A DNA stretch of 64,000 bases from Branchipolynoe longqiensis (GCA_030323885.1 CM059198.1:16096462-16160461); one strand, 5' to 3'. Counted from the stretch's first letter, positions 44,841-57,180 are shown. The notes: generated by a model not told the origin, from the sequence alone. Translations and numbers: made by a program.

Positions 44841-46545
44841 GAAGAGAACAGATATTTTCATATTGTGGAATGCGCTCAGCATTGTTATCACCTTTGATTT
44901 CAGCATAACATGATCATAACTAACACTTAGTAACAGACTCAAGAGTAGGCTATTGCTGGTGTGCATGCACATTGATAGATATATATATAAGTGATTTATT
45001 CCATCTCGAAGTAGTCGTCTAGAATACCGTAGGGCATGGATTAGAAGCCATGTCTACCAATACACTGAAGCCACAATTTTGAATATTAAAATAGGTGATA
45101 TCACTTGTATAGTGGGTTAACTTAAGGCATTTATACACAGCTTCCTGGATAATATAATATCTGTCTAGCATAGCAATATAACAACAGGAGGGGCTTAACT
45201 AGGAGAATGCACTTACATTACTAGACAAAAACTGGATAGATTTGTTTCGGCAAATCCACGACTTCTAATTCAGCTCTTATGGTAGGAAGAGAGATGGAAT
45301 ATGTGTAATGTGATGTATGGTGCAACATGATGTTCCGTGTGAAAGATACATATATAATATATACATATATGCAGTTATATTAATGACATTCCCTTTTCTA
45401 TACATTGGAGTCAATGAAGTATGGTGCCCATCAGTGCTTTTGTAGATGCTATGTAGATAAAACAACTGTGTTTACCAGGCACATAATATACTACTAAAGC
45501 TCGCAACAATACGTCACTTCCGAGATACCAAAGTTGGTATAGCCTACATATGGCCTTTGTTGGGCTGCTAGTTGTGCTAGAGTCATGGTGGAGCACACTG
45601 CAATGATCCAGGTGCAGTGTACAGACAGGATAACTAACTACTCCTATTCCCAAATGTTGACTCTGTGTACACCTCTTCCTCTCACATTTCCACATCCCCT
45701 TCCACTCTCCATTTTGTGTGTACTACACTGGTGCGTTTATAAGAGTCCATACACACAGGCGTTGGTGGTATGGTGATCGTGGTATAGGGAGGGATCGGGG
45801 GGGGGGGGGGTCAGGGGTCATTCTGCTTGCTAAAAGGTCAAGCTGGCCTGGGAGGAGGAACGCACGCCTTACTTCCGGCGTGCAACCCACCTCAGGGACA
45901 CCAACATGCATGTGAACACGCACATTGTCTAACTCGGAAGATGTGTATTGTAATATCCTATAAAGATAGAGGGGAACACCTTCTTTGCTGGTTATTGTTG
46001 TTATCCGAAACACATGTTAGACCGATGGAGGAAAACAAGAAGATTAAACACAGTGGGTAGGTTGCAAAGATGCTTTGCCTATCTGTGATAGGCAAACTCA
46101 CCAAGCATCGAGACAGCCCATCCACCAGGATACTAACATGGTTCTATGCATGCCCTCAAAGTGCTGTAAGCCTTCTGTAGATACTACACACGAAGGCTGG
46201 CGCGTAACAGCCATTTCAGTTCCTCGTACTTGGACTCTCTGCAGGTTCTCATGACGTCACAGGCAGAGGGAGATCTAGGTTCATGTCCATTTCTATTGGT
46301 ACCATTATTAGCATTATTATTAATATTATTATTTTGTCTGCGCCAACATTTTGTTATTGTTGTTGTTGTTGAAAATGCATGCAATGATTTTTCGTGCCTT
46401 ATTAAGAAAGCAAGACTGTACATACCATCATCTATATATATATGTGTGTATATATATACATATATATACTAATATATGTGTGCGTCCAATGGAACATATT
46501 TAAAATGTATTCATCCATTTGACAGTGGTCTATTTTATGTGTCCA

Positions 46546-47084
46546 TTAAAGCTGCATAATCCGATGAAAGTATCACATTTTTAAACCAAAATACTGACCT
46601 AGAGTTGGTCATACATATCGAACTTAGATACTGATGCACTCATTATACATTTATTTCTATTTGAAATACCTATTAACAGTGATTAAGTCAATATAACAGA
46701 ACCTGCCACTGTTGAAGCCTATAGTGTCCACCAGCATAATTTGTTTTGTATAGTTTTACTTCTTTGAAATATGTGTAAGGTATAACATTTATAAAATGTA
46801 TAATACTTTTACTAACAAACAGGATTTGTGCACAGTCACTATTATGACTGATAGTAGTTTCATTTATGTATTAAGGAATTGTACTGTACGGCCGGAAGAC
46901 CAGTGCTCTGGCGCTAACAAAAGATATTATTCGATGAATAAATACTTGAACTAAAAAAAACAACTCTTTAACGTAAAGGTTACTTCAAATTAAAAGAGAA
47001 GTAAATTAGGATAATCAACCTAGTATATCTATCTCAAAGATATAGCAGATCCTCAAACAATGACATCGGATTATGCAACTTTAA
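46546..47084. mobile_element. MITE, CATAGTCCGATG family, with nested retroposon end
   Basis: It begins TTAAAGCTGCATAATCCGAT and ends ATCGGATTATGCAACTTTAA with TTAA on both sides. A plus-strand family D 3' end (GGCCGGAAGACCAGTGCTCT, GATGAATAAATAC, then A-rich) lies at about 46885-46965 and accounts for part of the extra length. Confidence 0.8.
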
Positions 47085-47868
47085 GATTGATTGATTGATT
47101 AATTAAGAAGACCACTTCTCGATATTACTTAATGTGAAAGGCTTCTCACCGGGCCTGAATAATGAAATGAGAGTCATGTTTGTTGAGATTGATACCGATT
47201 CCAGGCATTCATGGTGCAAACCCAGCTCCTCTCTACCAATGATGCAAAGTCCATCATGGTTGATGTTATCTCACGGGTGCAGTTTGAAGATTGTGTGTGT
47301 GCCAATAGCCAATACCTGCAATATCTCTCCATACTTGTAGTGAATATTGCTTGATGTCTCAGCAGTCACACTGCAGGCAACAACTTCTTCCCCCAATCCT
47401 ACTGCTAGTGGATGTGATAACAATTTTGATATTGCGTTGTATATTGTAATATGCTAGTTTTATTATCAGAGGGGCATACACTGCCTGGTTAGTTCTGTGA
47501 GTCCACACTAACTGGAACTGGCCCTCCCCTCAGTCATACTTCCTTCGTGGAGGACCAGGGGGTGCCAGCCTCCCACTCCAGCTGCTACAGCTGCCCCTGG
47601 TAAACTTCACCACTTTTCAGATATTAGGTTTTGAACAATTTCAGAAATTGAAAACCATGTAGTTCATCTTGATCCAACCCACAAACTTAAAAAGAAAAAA
47701 AGACTATTAAAATAAAAACCTCCAGCAAATGAAACATAATCTGGATTATTATCCCATGTCGAAAATAAAATAAATGCCTGTATATGCATCAGGACAATAA
47801 GTAAATTTGACCTTAATGCTCTACTAATTAATTATCCATTAATTCATTTGATATCTCTGGATTAATAC

Positions 47869-48285
47869 TAGATAAAAGATTCACCCGGTACTTCTAGTAC
47901 TCGGGTGAAGATCAGCCTTATTAAAAACGGTCGAAAAATCGAGCTAATGAAATGAGTCTTTATGAGAGCCTAATTTGTCAATCTAAGAAGCAACATTTAT
48001 TCTTAGTATATGTCTTCATGTTTACCCGCTACTTTTGAGTTGGAAAATATAATAAAACATATACTTTAATGCAATTTAAAAGTGAAATCGACGGCATTCT
48101 CTGGCCGCCATCTTGTCTTTTTGCATTCTCGCCCATTTCACCAACTCTGTGCCTATATGAGTAGCCATTTGATACTGGAGCCATAGTTTCTAGTTCATGT
48201 TCCATACTAAACCTATTTTCGCCCATATTTACACTACGTTGTCCTTCACCCTTGTACTACAAGTACCGGGTGAATCTTTTATCTA
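47869..48285. mobile_element. MITE with 9-bp target duplication (Mutator-like)
   Basis: The ends TAGATAAAAGATTCACCCGG and CCGGGTGAATCTTTTATCTA are perfect inverted repeats for 20 bp and continue imperfectly for about 20 more (CACCCGGTACTT / AAGTACCGGGTG). GATTAATAC lies immediately outside on both sides (47860-47868 and 48286-48294). A 9-bp duplication is characteristic of Mutator-like elements. The element is 417 bp and lacks a transposase. The flanking 47085-47868 and 48295-49822 regions hold no recognisable gene. Confidence 0.85.
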
Positions 48286-49822
48286 GATTAATACAGGATT
48301 TTTTCACCGAGTCAGCATCCCGCTCTCCATTTTTGCCCCGTGAGGATATTGTCACACACAGGACTTATTATAGAACTCTGGCAGCAAATTAATACAAACT
48401 TGATATAACAAATATTTACAGATTTCATACATTACAAAATAACCATGACTGTGACACTGGTAAACATAGACTCATTTAAAAGGATATTCAAATACTTAAG
48501 TCTGGAAGCCTGGTTCAATTTCATTTCGTTAAATTGTTTGATATTTCAATAGACTATGCAAATCTGACACCATGACACATATTAGTAAATTGGTTTGGTC
48601 TTTGACTTAAAATGACAAGAAGCATCCCGATACGGCTTCACTATTGCGATATACTTTGCAAGATGTACGTTGTATCGGTGTTGTATCGGTGTTGACTATG
48701 GGTGTGTGAAATGTTTGGATAAATTATGTCTAAGTGCAAAACCATTTGGGATATTTTCACCCAAATTGCTAGGAGTTACCAGAACAACAGAGACATTACT
48801 ATATATATATCCAAGGTACATTTTTATTGGGTATGAAATCAAGTGCAGACATGCGGACATGCACAAGTTGACCACCACGAGCCATGTTGACCATGCTGAG
48901 ATGAGGGTTGTACAGAACCCAGATCAGAGCATGCTATTTGCCACTGAGGTCCACTACTGCTGCTTCCATTATTCATAAATAATAAAAGAAACCACAAAAA
49001 AACAACCAGAAATGCGTTCAGAACATACTCTCTTTATTTACCTGTGTTGCTTGATTTGGTTAAAACGTTTGATTACGATGTGACTTTTGATGATGAACAA
49101 AAACCGTGTGTGGAATGTGATGTATATATAATTCATTAGGTCAATATTATTTAAGCTGCAGTGACACGATCCTATCTCCAGGGCTGATGCCTCCTCCTGG
49201 TGTTTCAGGGGTCATAGTTATATTTTATAAAGCAATAACAAGACATCAAGATAGCTAATGTTTTACTGGGTTTTTTTCCTCTCTAAAGTTCACTAGTTGA
49301 ACTTGTACAGTTTTATTAATAACTGTCTAGCTTAAAGTCGCCGGTTATACCTCACCCAGATACAAACGAATCCAGCATCAAAAGCTCTCCAAACATACCT
49401 TTGCTTAGTTTGTTCAGTTCATGCCACTGAACATTTGGGAGGAGAGTTGAGGTCTGTGATGTATGAATGACATCATAGGTGGGATTCCCTCATCACATGA
49501 CCAAGAGGGGTTCCCCACACACAGGGGAAGCCATGGCAACCACCAAGATGGCAGCCACAGAAAGCTCTCAATTCAACTTTTAAGTCTACTAATCTACATG
49601 CTTTAACCAATTATTCACACAAAATGTAACTGGTTATGATAAATAAACATTTGAACTTTATATTTATTATTTTAGATTGCAATTTCTAACATTTATTTCT
49701 CTATATGGTTGTCCAAAAGTGTCCGTGATGCTGGACTAAATAAAACACAACAGAAGCAAGCAATGTCAGCACTCTCCCCCCACATATGTAGTTGCATAAA
49801 CTGAAAACAGGGAAATGAATGC

Positions 49823-50393
49823 TTGGAGAGCATTTGTCGGAGTACGGGTTGTCTCTCAGCGACCTATAGCTGGTCCCTTTACTTAAGAGGAACAACCTAT
49901 TTCGGAATTCAGTACAACAGGAATTCCAAGGATAGCCTCATTGGCTACAGTGATGCAGATTGGGCTGGTGACATTAACGACAGAAAATCTACGTCTGGGT
50001 ATCTGTTTACCCTAGCAGGATCACCAGTGAGCTGAAGGAGCAAGAAGCAGACGTGTGTTGCTCTATCAACAGCAGAAGCGGAATACATCGCGCTTGCTAG
50101 TGCAGCCCAGGAGACTGTGTGGCTGAGAGATTTACTACATGAACTGGATGACAACCCCAGTGAGGCAACCGCAATGTATGATGACAGTCAAGCAGCAATT
50201 GCCATGACGAAAAATCCACAGTATGGGAGAGCCAAACACATTGACATAAAGTATCACTACATCAGAGAAGAGGTTGAGAAAGGAACTGTAGATTTGAAAT
50301 TTTGTCCAACAGAGAAGATGCTAGCTGATCTTCTAACAAAAGGCCTCCCAAAGGACAAACATATTAAATTGTGAGACATGCTTGGCATGACCA
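49823..50393 (+). pseudogene. Ty1/copia retrotransposon RNase H fragment
   Basis: The reading begins near LRGTTYFGIQYN and carries the RNase H core in order: LIGYSDADWAGD (D), RKSTSGYLFTLAG, STAEAEYIALASAAQE (E), MYDDSQAAIAM (D) and KHIDIKYHYIREEV (D). It ends EKMLADLLTKGLP. A TGA at about 50033 interrupts the frame where the family has Trp before RSKKQ. Reverse transcriptase, integrase and gag are absent upstream, so this is the 3' end of a pol gene. No LTR was identified. The fragment lies within 0.7 kb of a gypsy fragment on the opposite strand. This family normally degrades the RNA template during cDNA synthesis. Confidence 0.88.
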
Positions 50394-50934
50394 AACGTGG
50401 CTAGTCAGGGACTCCACTGGTAAAGAGTGGTACGTTGAAGAGCTAAGAACTAGTGACACTGCCTCTTCTTAGATTAGCTATGAGTTTATTTTGTTGTCAA
50501 ACATACCTAGTATTTGGTACTTAAAGGTATATATAATCTTAAAGTTAGATGTGTAACTTTGCAAATGTTTATATGTTGACAAGATTTCATATCAGCTAAA
50601 TTTTGTATTGAACATCAAGTAGTTCTCAGGGTATCAGTTCTCCTAAGATATCAACATAAACATTTTATCTATATAGCTGGAGAAGACCGTTCATGTGTTC
50701 ACAAGAAAGAATTATCCAGGGACCTGTCTTCATTAGTATGTAAGAACTGATTTATTCATTTGCCAGATATTTGTGTGAGAAGGAGTATTGAAAGTTATGA
50801 ACGCCCAAATATCTCATGAACGGACTCATTAGCGCGATCTCGTGAACGGGGCATGACTGACTAACCACCATGCTGCCATGCTGTTTACAGCAGGTGTAGA
50901 GTGATATGTCTCAAGTAAAACCAAAAATTTAACA

Positions 50935-52760
50935 AACGACTCATAAGCAATTGAGCTGGAGAAGCATTCATATGTCTTAGAGGAGTATCACGGTAGTTCA
51001 ACAGATATTGGTTGAAATCCTGATTATTATCACACACTTTTTTCATCATTTGTTTGATAGTTTGAACATACCTTTCTATTTGACCATTACTTTTAGGGTA
51101 GTATGGGTTAGAACAAATTTGATTGAATTTATACGTTTTAACAAAGTTTTGAACTCCTGACTTGCGAACTGACGCCCATTGTCTGATATTAAAGTGGTTG
51201 GTATACCATGACTCCCAAATATTTCTTTTAGGGACTTAATTACTGCTTTGCAATCCGTTTTCTGTAATTCCGTGACTTTGGGGAATTTTGAATAATAATC
51301 TACTAAAATTAGATACGTTCTACTTTGGCATTGAAATAAGTCGACTCCGACTTTGCAAAATGGCATGTCGGGTATGTTATGAGGATTCATGGGCTCAGCA
51401 CTTAGGGAATTTCTGTAATTTTGACATGTTTCACAACGTGCTATTAAGTTTTCAATTTGCCGGCTAATACCTGGCCCGAACACGTTGTCTCTCACTAATT
51501 GCTTGCATTTGATTATACCCAAATGGGTTTCATGTAAGATACCCAACATTTCTTTCTGTAAACTACTCGGAATTATTATTTGTTGCCCCTTAAACAGCAT
51601 ACCATCTGTACTAATTATCTCATCTTTACACGTAAAGAATGGTTTTGCACAAGATTTCACTAAATTATTTTCGCTTGGCCAGCCCTCTTGAACTAACCGT
51701 GTAACCTCAGTGAAGGTAGTGTCTGTTTTTGTAGCTGCAATGATATGGTTGTTCATGTTATGTGCAATGTCTACCGTGGCAATGGAAATCTCCTTGTCGA
51801 ATAGATTATTCGGTGTCGTGTTGCTGGTGTGCACTCGCGAAAGAGTGTCTGCAAAGAACATTTCATTTCCATTTATATATTTCATTACAATATTATAGTT
51901 TTGCAATTTCATGCCCATCCATTGCATTCTGGCTGACAACATATGTAACGGTTTTGCCATGATCGCCACAAACGGTTTATGATCGGTCTCAATTATTACT
52001 TCTTTTCCATAAATATACTCATGGAACCGAACACATACTAAACAAATTGCCAATAGCTCTTTTTCTATTACCGCGTAGCTTGACTGGCAATCATCCATAT
52101 TGAATCAGCCATAGCGATTGCCTTATGTTGTTGAAAAATTGCTGCACCCAGGCCTGATTTAGAAGCATCGACTTACAATGTAATTTGTTCATTAATAATA
52201 ATATAGTATGGGTGCTGTTATTAACAATTTTGTTAGTGTATTAAATGCATCTTCTTGCTCATGTTGCCAGAACCATACTACATCCTTACATAATACCTGT
52301 CTTAATGGTTTAGACATTTCTGACAGATTCGGGTTGAATTTCCCTACATACCCTACCATACCTAAGAACCGTTGAATTCCTGCTTTGTCAGTTGGGGTGG
52401 ACATTTCAATAATGTCCCATACATGTTCAGCACTGGGTTTTAGCCCCGATTGAGTTAACATGTGTCCTACATAATTAACTTTGGTCTTACAAATTACAGA
52501 TTTGTCCGGGTTCAGACGCAAATTAGCTTCTCTAGCTCTTATAATGACTTTTTCTAAATTCTCATTGTGTTCCTTAATGGTCTTCCCATATACCAATATA
52601 TCATCAGCGATTACATTAACCCCTGGTAAACCAGCCAATATTTGATTCATTTCACCGATAAATATATCTCCCACCGTTTTAATACCGAATGGCAACCGGG
52701 CATACCTGAACCGTCCCCATGGAGTATTAAACGTACATAATTTGGAGCTCTCTGAGGCCC
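50935..52760 (-). pseudogene. Ty3/gypsy retrotransposon pol (RT, RNase H, integrase), broken
   Basis: On the minus strand the reverse transcriptase palm starts at about 52755 (CTFNTPWGRFRYARLPFGI) and contains VNVIADDILVYG, the catalytic YADD-type box with I for Y. The thumb follows (IQRFLGMVGYVGKFNPNLSE). RNase H begins VDASKSGLGAAIF near 52160, where a stop and a frameshift occur, then EKELLAICLV and IETDHKPFVAI. The integrase zinc finger (HETHLG ... CETCQ) and core (VDLFQC, VDYYSKF, ISDNGRQF) follow, to about 51110. A frameshift there leads into SNGQIERYVQTIKQMMKK and MNASPAQLLMSR near 50935. Gag, protease, the N-terminal RT and the LTRs are missing. Confidence 0.88.
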
Positions 52761-53640
52761 CCGACCAAGTAGGCCTACTGTGCAGGGCCATAGAGGGGAA
52801 GGGGAAATGAGGGGGATGTTGCCCCTCCCCTCCATGTTGGATATTCAATGCTGTTTGGTCAATTTTATACATGTAAGAAGCAGAGGCTAGAATTAAGAAG
52901 GGCGACATCAGTTTATTCATGCTTAAACACAATGCATGGTGAAGCCGTGTAAGGAATATCGCATAATTCGAAATAACAGTAAGTTGAGCAACAGCTCCAT
53001 GATTAATTATCAATCATTGTAAGTGGTCCTATGACCATCAACTGACATCTGGCTGGCCACTGCCTACCGTAAAAAAAACTAAAAACGCACAGTAGTTGTT
53101 CGGGTGGAGCCGGGGGAGCGAGTGGCAGCTCTGCAGGCAGCGGCAGCCCAGCAGTGCAGGCAGCGCCAATAGTCCCCTGGTGCCAAACCCGGGAACTAGA
53201 GTAGTATCAGAAGTAGTATAGCCGGAGCCTGCTTTGGCCTTACAGCCGTATACAGTCTTGTATACGAGTTATAATTAATCAATTTGGGAAATTTAAATTT
53301 TGACATTTGTCAATTAAAATTGTATCTGCCATCGTGACTATGTATTGTATGAGGGAGGATGAGACATGGATGACATAACAGTAAATAATAACAGAGCAAT
53401 AATATGTACATGAGAAATGCAAGCAGTACGCATATTCTTGGTGGTCTAAATGTATGTGAGGATGCGCAGGCATGTGTTTTGCATGCGTTCATTTGAAAAT
53501 CACTATATATAAAAGGAAAACGTTTTTTTGTGATTGAATGTAAAAAGGAGTGAACCATATGGAGTGAGATATGTGCATTTGAAAGTCTTTGACTTTCAGA
53601 TCTGTTGTGTTAGCTAATGCAGCAGGCACTCCATGCTGGC
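52761..53640. other. Unassigned stretch fused upstream of the gypsy remnant
   Basis: The open frame of the gypsy RT continues to 53013 on the minus strand, but the residues upstream of the palm do not resemble RT. This marks a truncation point or another insertion. The rest to 53640 holds no recognisable gene. Confidence 0.4.
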
Positions 53641-54250
53641 CACATCAGTCGGGCCTGAGCATTAATAGATGGGATCTACCGCAAATACACAGGTTTCCGG
53701 TTTTAATACTATGATGATAGCAGCAGCCGTTCTGATTGTGCCTATGAGTTATCATTTGGACGGGATCCATCACAAATCTGCTGGGTTCTGCGCTTAATGC
53801 TATGATGGCAGCAGCCATATTCTACGTTCCAGCCAGACCTCAACATTAATGGCTTGATGGGATCTGCTGCAAATGCGTAAATCTCCAGGTTTAATGCTAT
53901 GGTGGCAGCAACTGTTCAGGTCATGCGTTATCATTTGGATGGGATCCATCGCAAATGCCCCGGGTTCTGGTAGCAGCCCTTCCGCAGCGTGCACTGGCAG
54001 ATGGCTTGGGATCGCAGAGCGTGCAGTTTGTCATAGGTGAGTGTAGAAATTGATATGTTGCTACAACTCCAGGCCATCCTCCAACACATACACTGTGGAA
54101 CGGCACATTTGCGATGGATCCCATCCAAACGATAAGACATAGGCATGACCAGAATGGCTGCTGCAATCATAGCATTAAACCCAGAAACCTGCGCAATTGC
54201 GGCGGATCCCGCCAGAGGCCTGGCTGAATCATAGAATGCGTAGTTTGGTC
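53640..54250. repeat. Repeats around GATGGGATCCATCGCAAAT, partly palindromic
   Basis: A unit of about 90-100 bp (TTAATGCTATGATGGCAGCA ... GTTATCATTTGGACGGGATC ... TCTGCTGGGTTCTG) occurs three to four times at 53640-53975. It recurs inverted at 54105-54235 (ATTTGCGATGGATCCCATCC, then GGCTGCTGCAATCATAGCAT). Confidence 0.75.
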
Positions 54251-54405
54251 GGTGGTTGCATCGTTTGATATTTTGAAATTTCTGTTCCCAGAATGTTCAA
54301 ACCCCAAACAGAAATACCTATCAACAGCCCTGTTAGGTACAAGGATTAGTAGGTCATTTCCCATCATGTGGTCACCGCGAGATGACCATCTGGGTCATAG
54401 CCACA

Positions 54406-54596
54406 GGACTTTTGGCAAGCTTGTCAAAATTATTTTGGGTTCTTTCAGCTCAAATTGCTTCAAAACTGGTAATTTATCATCAAAATGACTTCGGACTAAT
54501 GATTAGTAGCTCATAACGATCAATTTGACATATTAATCTAAAAAATATGACCAACATTCAAACGCCATTGGACCATGCAACTTTAATTTTAACATC
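54406..54596. mobile_element. MITE, CATAGTCCGATG family, half copy
   Basis: GGACTTTTGGCAAGCTTGTC and the right end CCATTGGACCATGCAACTTTAA match the right half of the family. The left half is absent. Confidence 0.65.
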
Positions 54597-55961
54597 TCCA
54601 GGATTGTATTTTCACAAAATTGATTCAGGAAATACTTGAGTACAGAGCTTATTTTGCCATAATTCACATGCTCGGCTAGATGGCAGTAGAGGAAAGCAAA
54701 GAAGGAAAATGGTTTAAATGTTATTTATTATAGAAAAGTAATCATCGCCTACAGGTAGGCTGAGCATTTAATGGCAAGTGGGTGAATGTAACCTGAATTT
54801 TCTGGCAGTCGCTGACTGGGATTATATCGAGCCAGAGCTGGAGTAGGAGGCAGACAGCGAAGATGAGATAGGGAATCAGTGCTCACCCAACAAATGAGCG
54901 AGCGCTGATGGAGCATCGCCAATCTGTACCGAGGCGAGGTATGAGGAGACTGTGTGTGACCTCCAGGTACCCGCGGTCATGATGGCAGCGAGGGGCAGAC
55001 TATACGCTTGGCAGGCCTGACCAGCTCCCCGTCTGAGGCTGTGTAGGGTGATGGATATCCTCGACATCCGAGCAGAGACAGATGCAAGCTTTAAAGCAGA
55101 TGTGAGATGACGTGCAGACAGTGGAGCACCAGAGGGAAGGACGAAGGCAGGTCAATCACTTGGCGGGGTTGAGGCGGCTACATAAGAGTTCCAGGCTTTC
55201 ACATGGCAGCAGGGGGAGGGAGGAAGGGCAGGAAGGCGGAAGACCAGTGGGCAGGATGACTTAGGATGGGTTTTTGTTGAGCATACTCGGACAAAGAGGG
55301 CAGAATGACTCAGAGAAACATCAGAGAATCTTAGGGTGTGGGGGGAATGACACGAGGACAAGATGACTAAATTGCTCTGTCTTAGCATGGTCATAAACGC
55401 TACAATTATAGCACTAATTATGACAAGGGTCGAGGAGAGAGGCGGGTGAGGAGCCGGATTATCTTCGAGAACTGGGGCGGAGACAAAGCATGAGCCTTAC
55501 GAGTAACATGATCGGATGACTTGAGGATTCCTTTTTTCATTACAGCAATTTCATGAGAGAGGAAGGCAGAATGATCCCCTGGGGCTGATGAGACCCATAC
55601 CTTAATTAATGAAAAATAATTGAATACTGCTCTGGAGAGCTTAAATACTGCTCCGGGGGACTTAAGGCCCAATAATAGGGCATATAAGAATGAGAGCAGA
55701 TCATAGCAGGACGGGGCAAGAGGGGAAACCCCATGAAGGACACAGAAATCAAGATAGCGCTTAACATGGGAGACTTTGTTGTGCCAGGTCCGGACGGACC
55801 CACACACGTGATGGATTATTGAGTAGCCTGGAAGATAAGGCAAACAGGTAATATCTGCCAGGTTAATGTTCACATTTACACTGCAAAATCTAGGATATCA
55901 AGGGTAAATGAGAGATGTATTCTAGACAGTGCCATATCAGCACACAAGAGTGATCCTTTTA

Positions 55962-56684
55962 GGCCCAGTCACACCTTACCGGACTGGGGTACCAGACGAG
56001 AACCGGACACTGTCCGGTGGTGTACGGCGATGTCCGGTACATGTCCGGTACCCATCCTGCGGTGTCAGGTGGTGTCTGGCGGTGTCCGGTAGAAGTTTTG
56101 AACATGCACAAAACTTCTACCGGACACCCCCGGACTGACGTGTCCGGTTGGTGTCCGGTTGGTGACCGGTTTGTCCAGTTTATGTCCAGTACCCATCCAT
56201 ACGTGTCTGGTACCCATCCGCTGGTGTCCGGTACCCATCCGTTGGTGTCCGGTTTGCTTCCGGAATTGTCCGGTGGTGAGAACGTCAATAAAATATATAT
56301 ATACTGTAGTAGTCGGCACTTTTGATATCAAGGAGCCTAGTTGGTATAATGGTTAGCACACTGGCCCGGAATGCAAAGAGATGTGGGTTCGAGTCCTGTT
56401 CTATGCGCAATATTTCCCATCTTCATCACCCCCACGACAATACCAAGAAAATCCAAAAAATACAGTCCGGTACTTGTCCGGTTGATGGTCGGTCCGTCCG
56501 TTTCTCATCCGGTACACGTCCGGTACTCGTCCGGTAATGCACAGTACATGTATGGTACTTGTCCGGTGGCAATTGACCCAATTACGCTCCATTTCGATAC
56601 ATTTTGTGTACCGGACAGCACCAGACTAGAAAATTCTTTGTCCGGTGATGTCCGGTACTCAGTCCGGTAAGGTGTGACAGGCGC
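55962..56684. mobile_element. Foldback element with GGCCCAGTCACAC ends, copy 3, TTTA-flanked
   Basis: The left end GGCCCAGTCACACCTTACCG and right end CGGTAAGGTGTGACAGGCGC are inverted, and TTTA occurs on both sides (55958-55961 and 56685-56688). The interior is built from TCCGGT words, for example GTGTCCGGTACCCATCC, and includes a perfect 20-bp hairpin at 56081-56128. A tRNA-like sequence lies near its centre. It separates the RNase H from the recombinase of the DIRS-like element. Confidence 0.83.
56332..56407 (+). pseudogene. tRNA-like sequence (pseudo-tRNA or SINE head)
   Basis: GTTGGTATAATGGTTAGCAC is a good box A region, close to the D-arm of tRNA-Gln-type genes, and GTGGGTTCGAGTCC is a canonical box B and T-arm start. 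The acceptor ends (GGAGCCT and TCTATGC) do not pair and the anticodon stem is poor, so a working tRNA is unlikely. It sits inside the TCCGGT foldback element. Confidence 0.6.
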
Positions 56685-57116
56685 TTTATGCTTAACTACA
56701 GGGTCAGATGATGAGCAACTGAGTGCATCTGTGAGTATTAATTCTGAGCCTGGCTTGTGACAGATTTATAGCTCAAGATTATTTTTTGCCGAGATAAGCC
56801 AGAGCTGTCTGGCGAAGGTGCAGAGAATTGGATCTTTACCTTTTCCTGAAGAGAGGACTTGCTGTGACACTAAATTAGCTGTGTTAATGATCACTGTCTA
56901 GGCATGGGGAAGGGGGGGGAAGGAGATATGAGAGTGCATGGACCAAATTCAGTGCTTCCAACTGACAGATATTGAGGCTCCGCTCCTGGAGACAGGAGGG
57001 ATAGTCAGCTTCATAGAAATGAGTCATAGAGTATGCTCCCACCGCTTTCAGAGTGAAGTCACACTCGATCTTCCAGACTGACCTCGGCTTGGCAGGAATG
57101 ATTGATTGATTCATTG

Positions 57117-57180
57117 ATTGGTGGTTGCTTTATGCCGTGTCGGCAGCATAGGCCATATTCACGGCGAGAAATGTTTGTTT
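57117..57180 (-). mobile_element. Retroposon 3' end (family B)
   Basis: The minus strand reads CTCGCCGTGAATATGGCCTA, TGCTGCCGACACGGCATAAA, then CAACC and CAAT-type repeats, as at 19673-19773. Confidence 0.65.

Larger units (their letters stand above)
54876..57114 (-). pseudogene. DIRS-like retrotransposon (RNase H and tyrosine recombinase), interrupted
   Basis: Minus-strand RNase H remnants at 57114-56700 read CDFTLKAVGAYSMTHF, LNICQLEALNLVHAL and, in a decayed frame, ELILTDAL. After a 723-bp insertion the recombinase begins at 55873 (WHNKVSHVKRYLDFCVLHG). Its catalytic half is spread over frames: MLRQSNLV (first Arg), CSTKT (Lys) at 55390-55160, then LHSLRRG and AGTWRSHTVSSYL (His, Arg, Trp, Tyr) at 55067-54876. 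The gene order and motifs match those at 6761-8445, but the protein is clearly a different lineage. Several frameshifts and the insertion inactivate it. I did not find split direct repeats around it. Confidence 0.8.

Noticed and set aside
48670..48978. 102-codon frame as a gene
   Set aside because: I recognise no domain, and there is no splice or codon-use support. It may be chance, so I left it out of the features.
56332..56407. Functional tRNA gene
   Set aside because: Boxes A and B look right, but the acceptor arms do not pair and the anticodon stem is poor.
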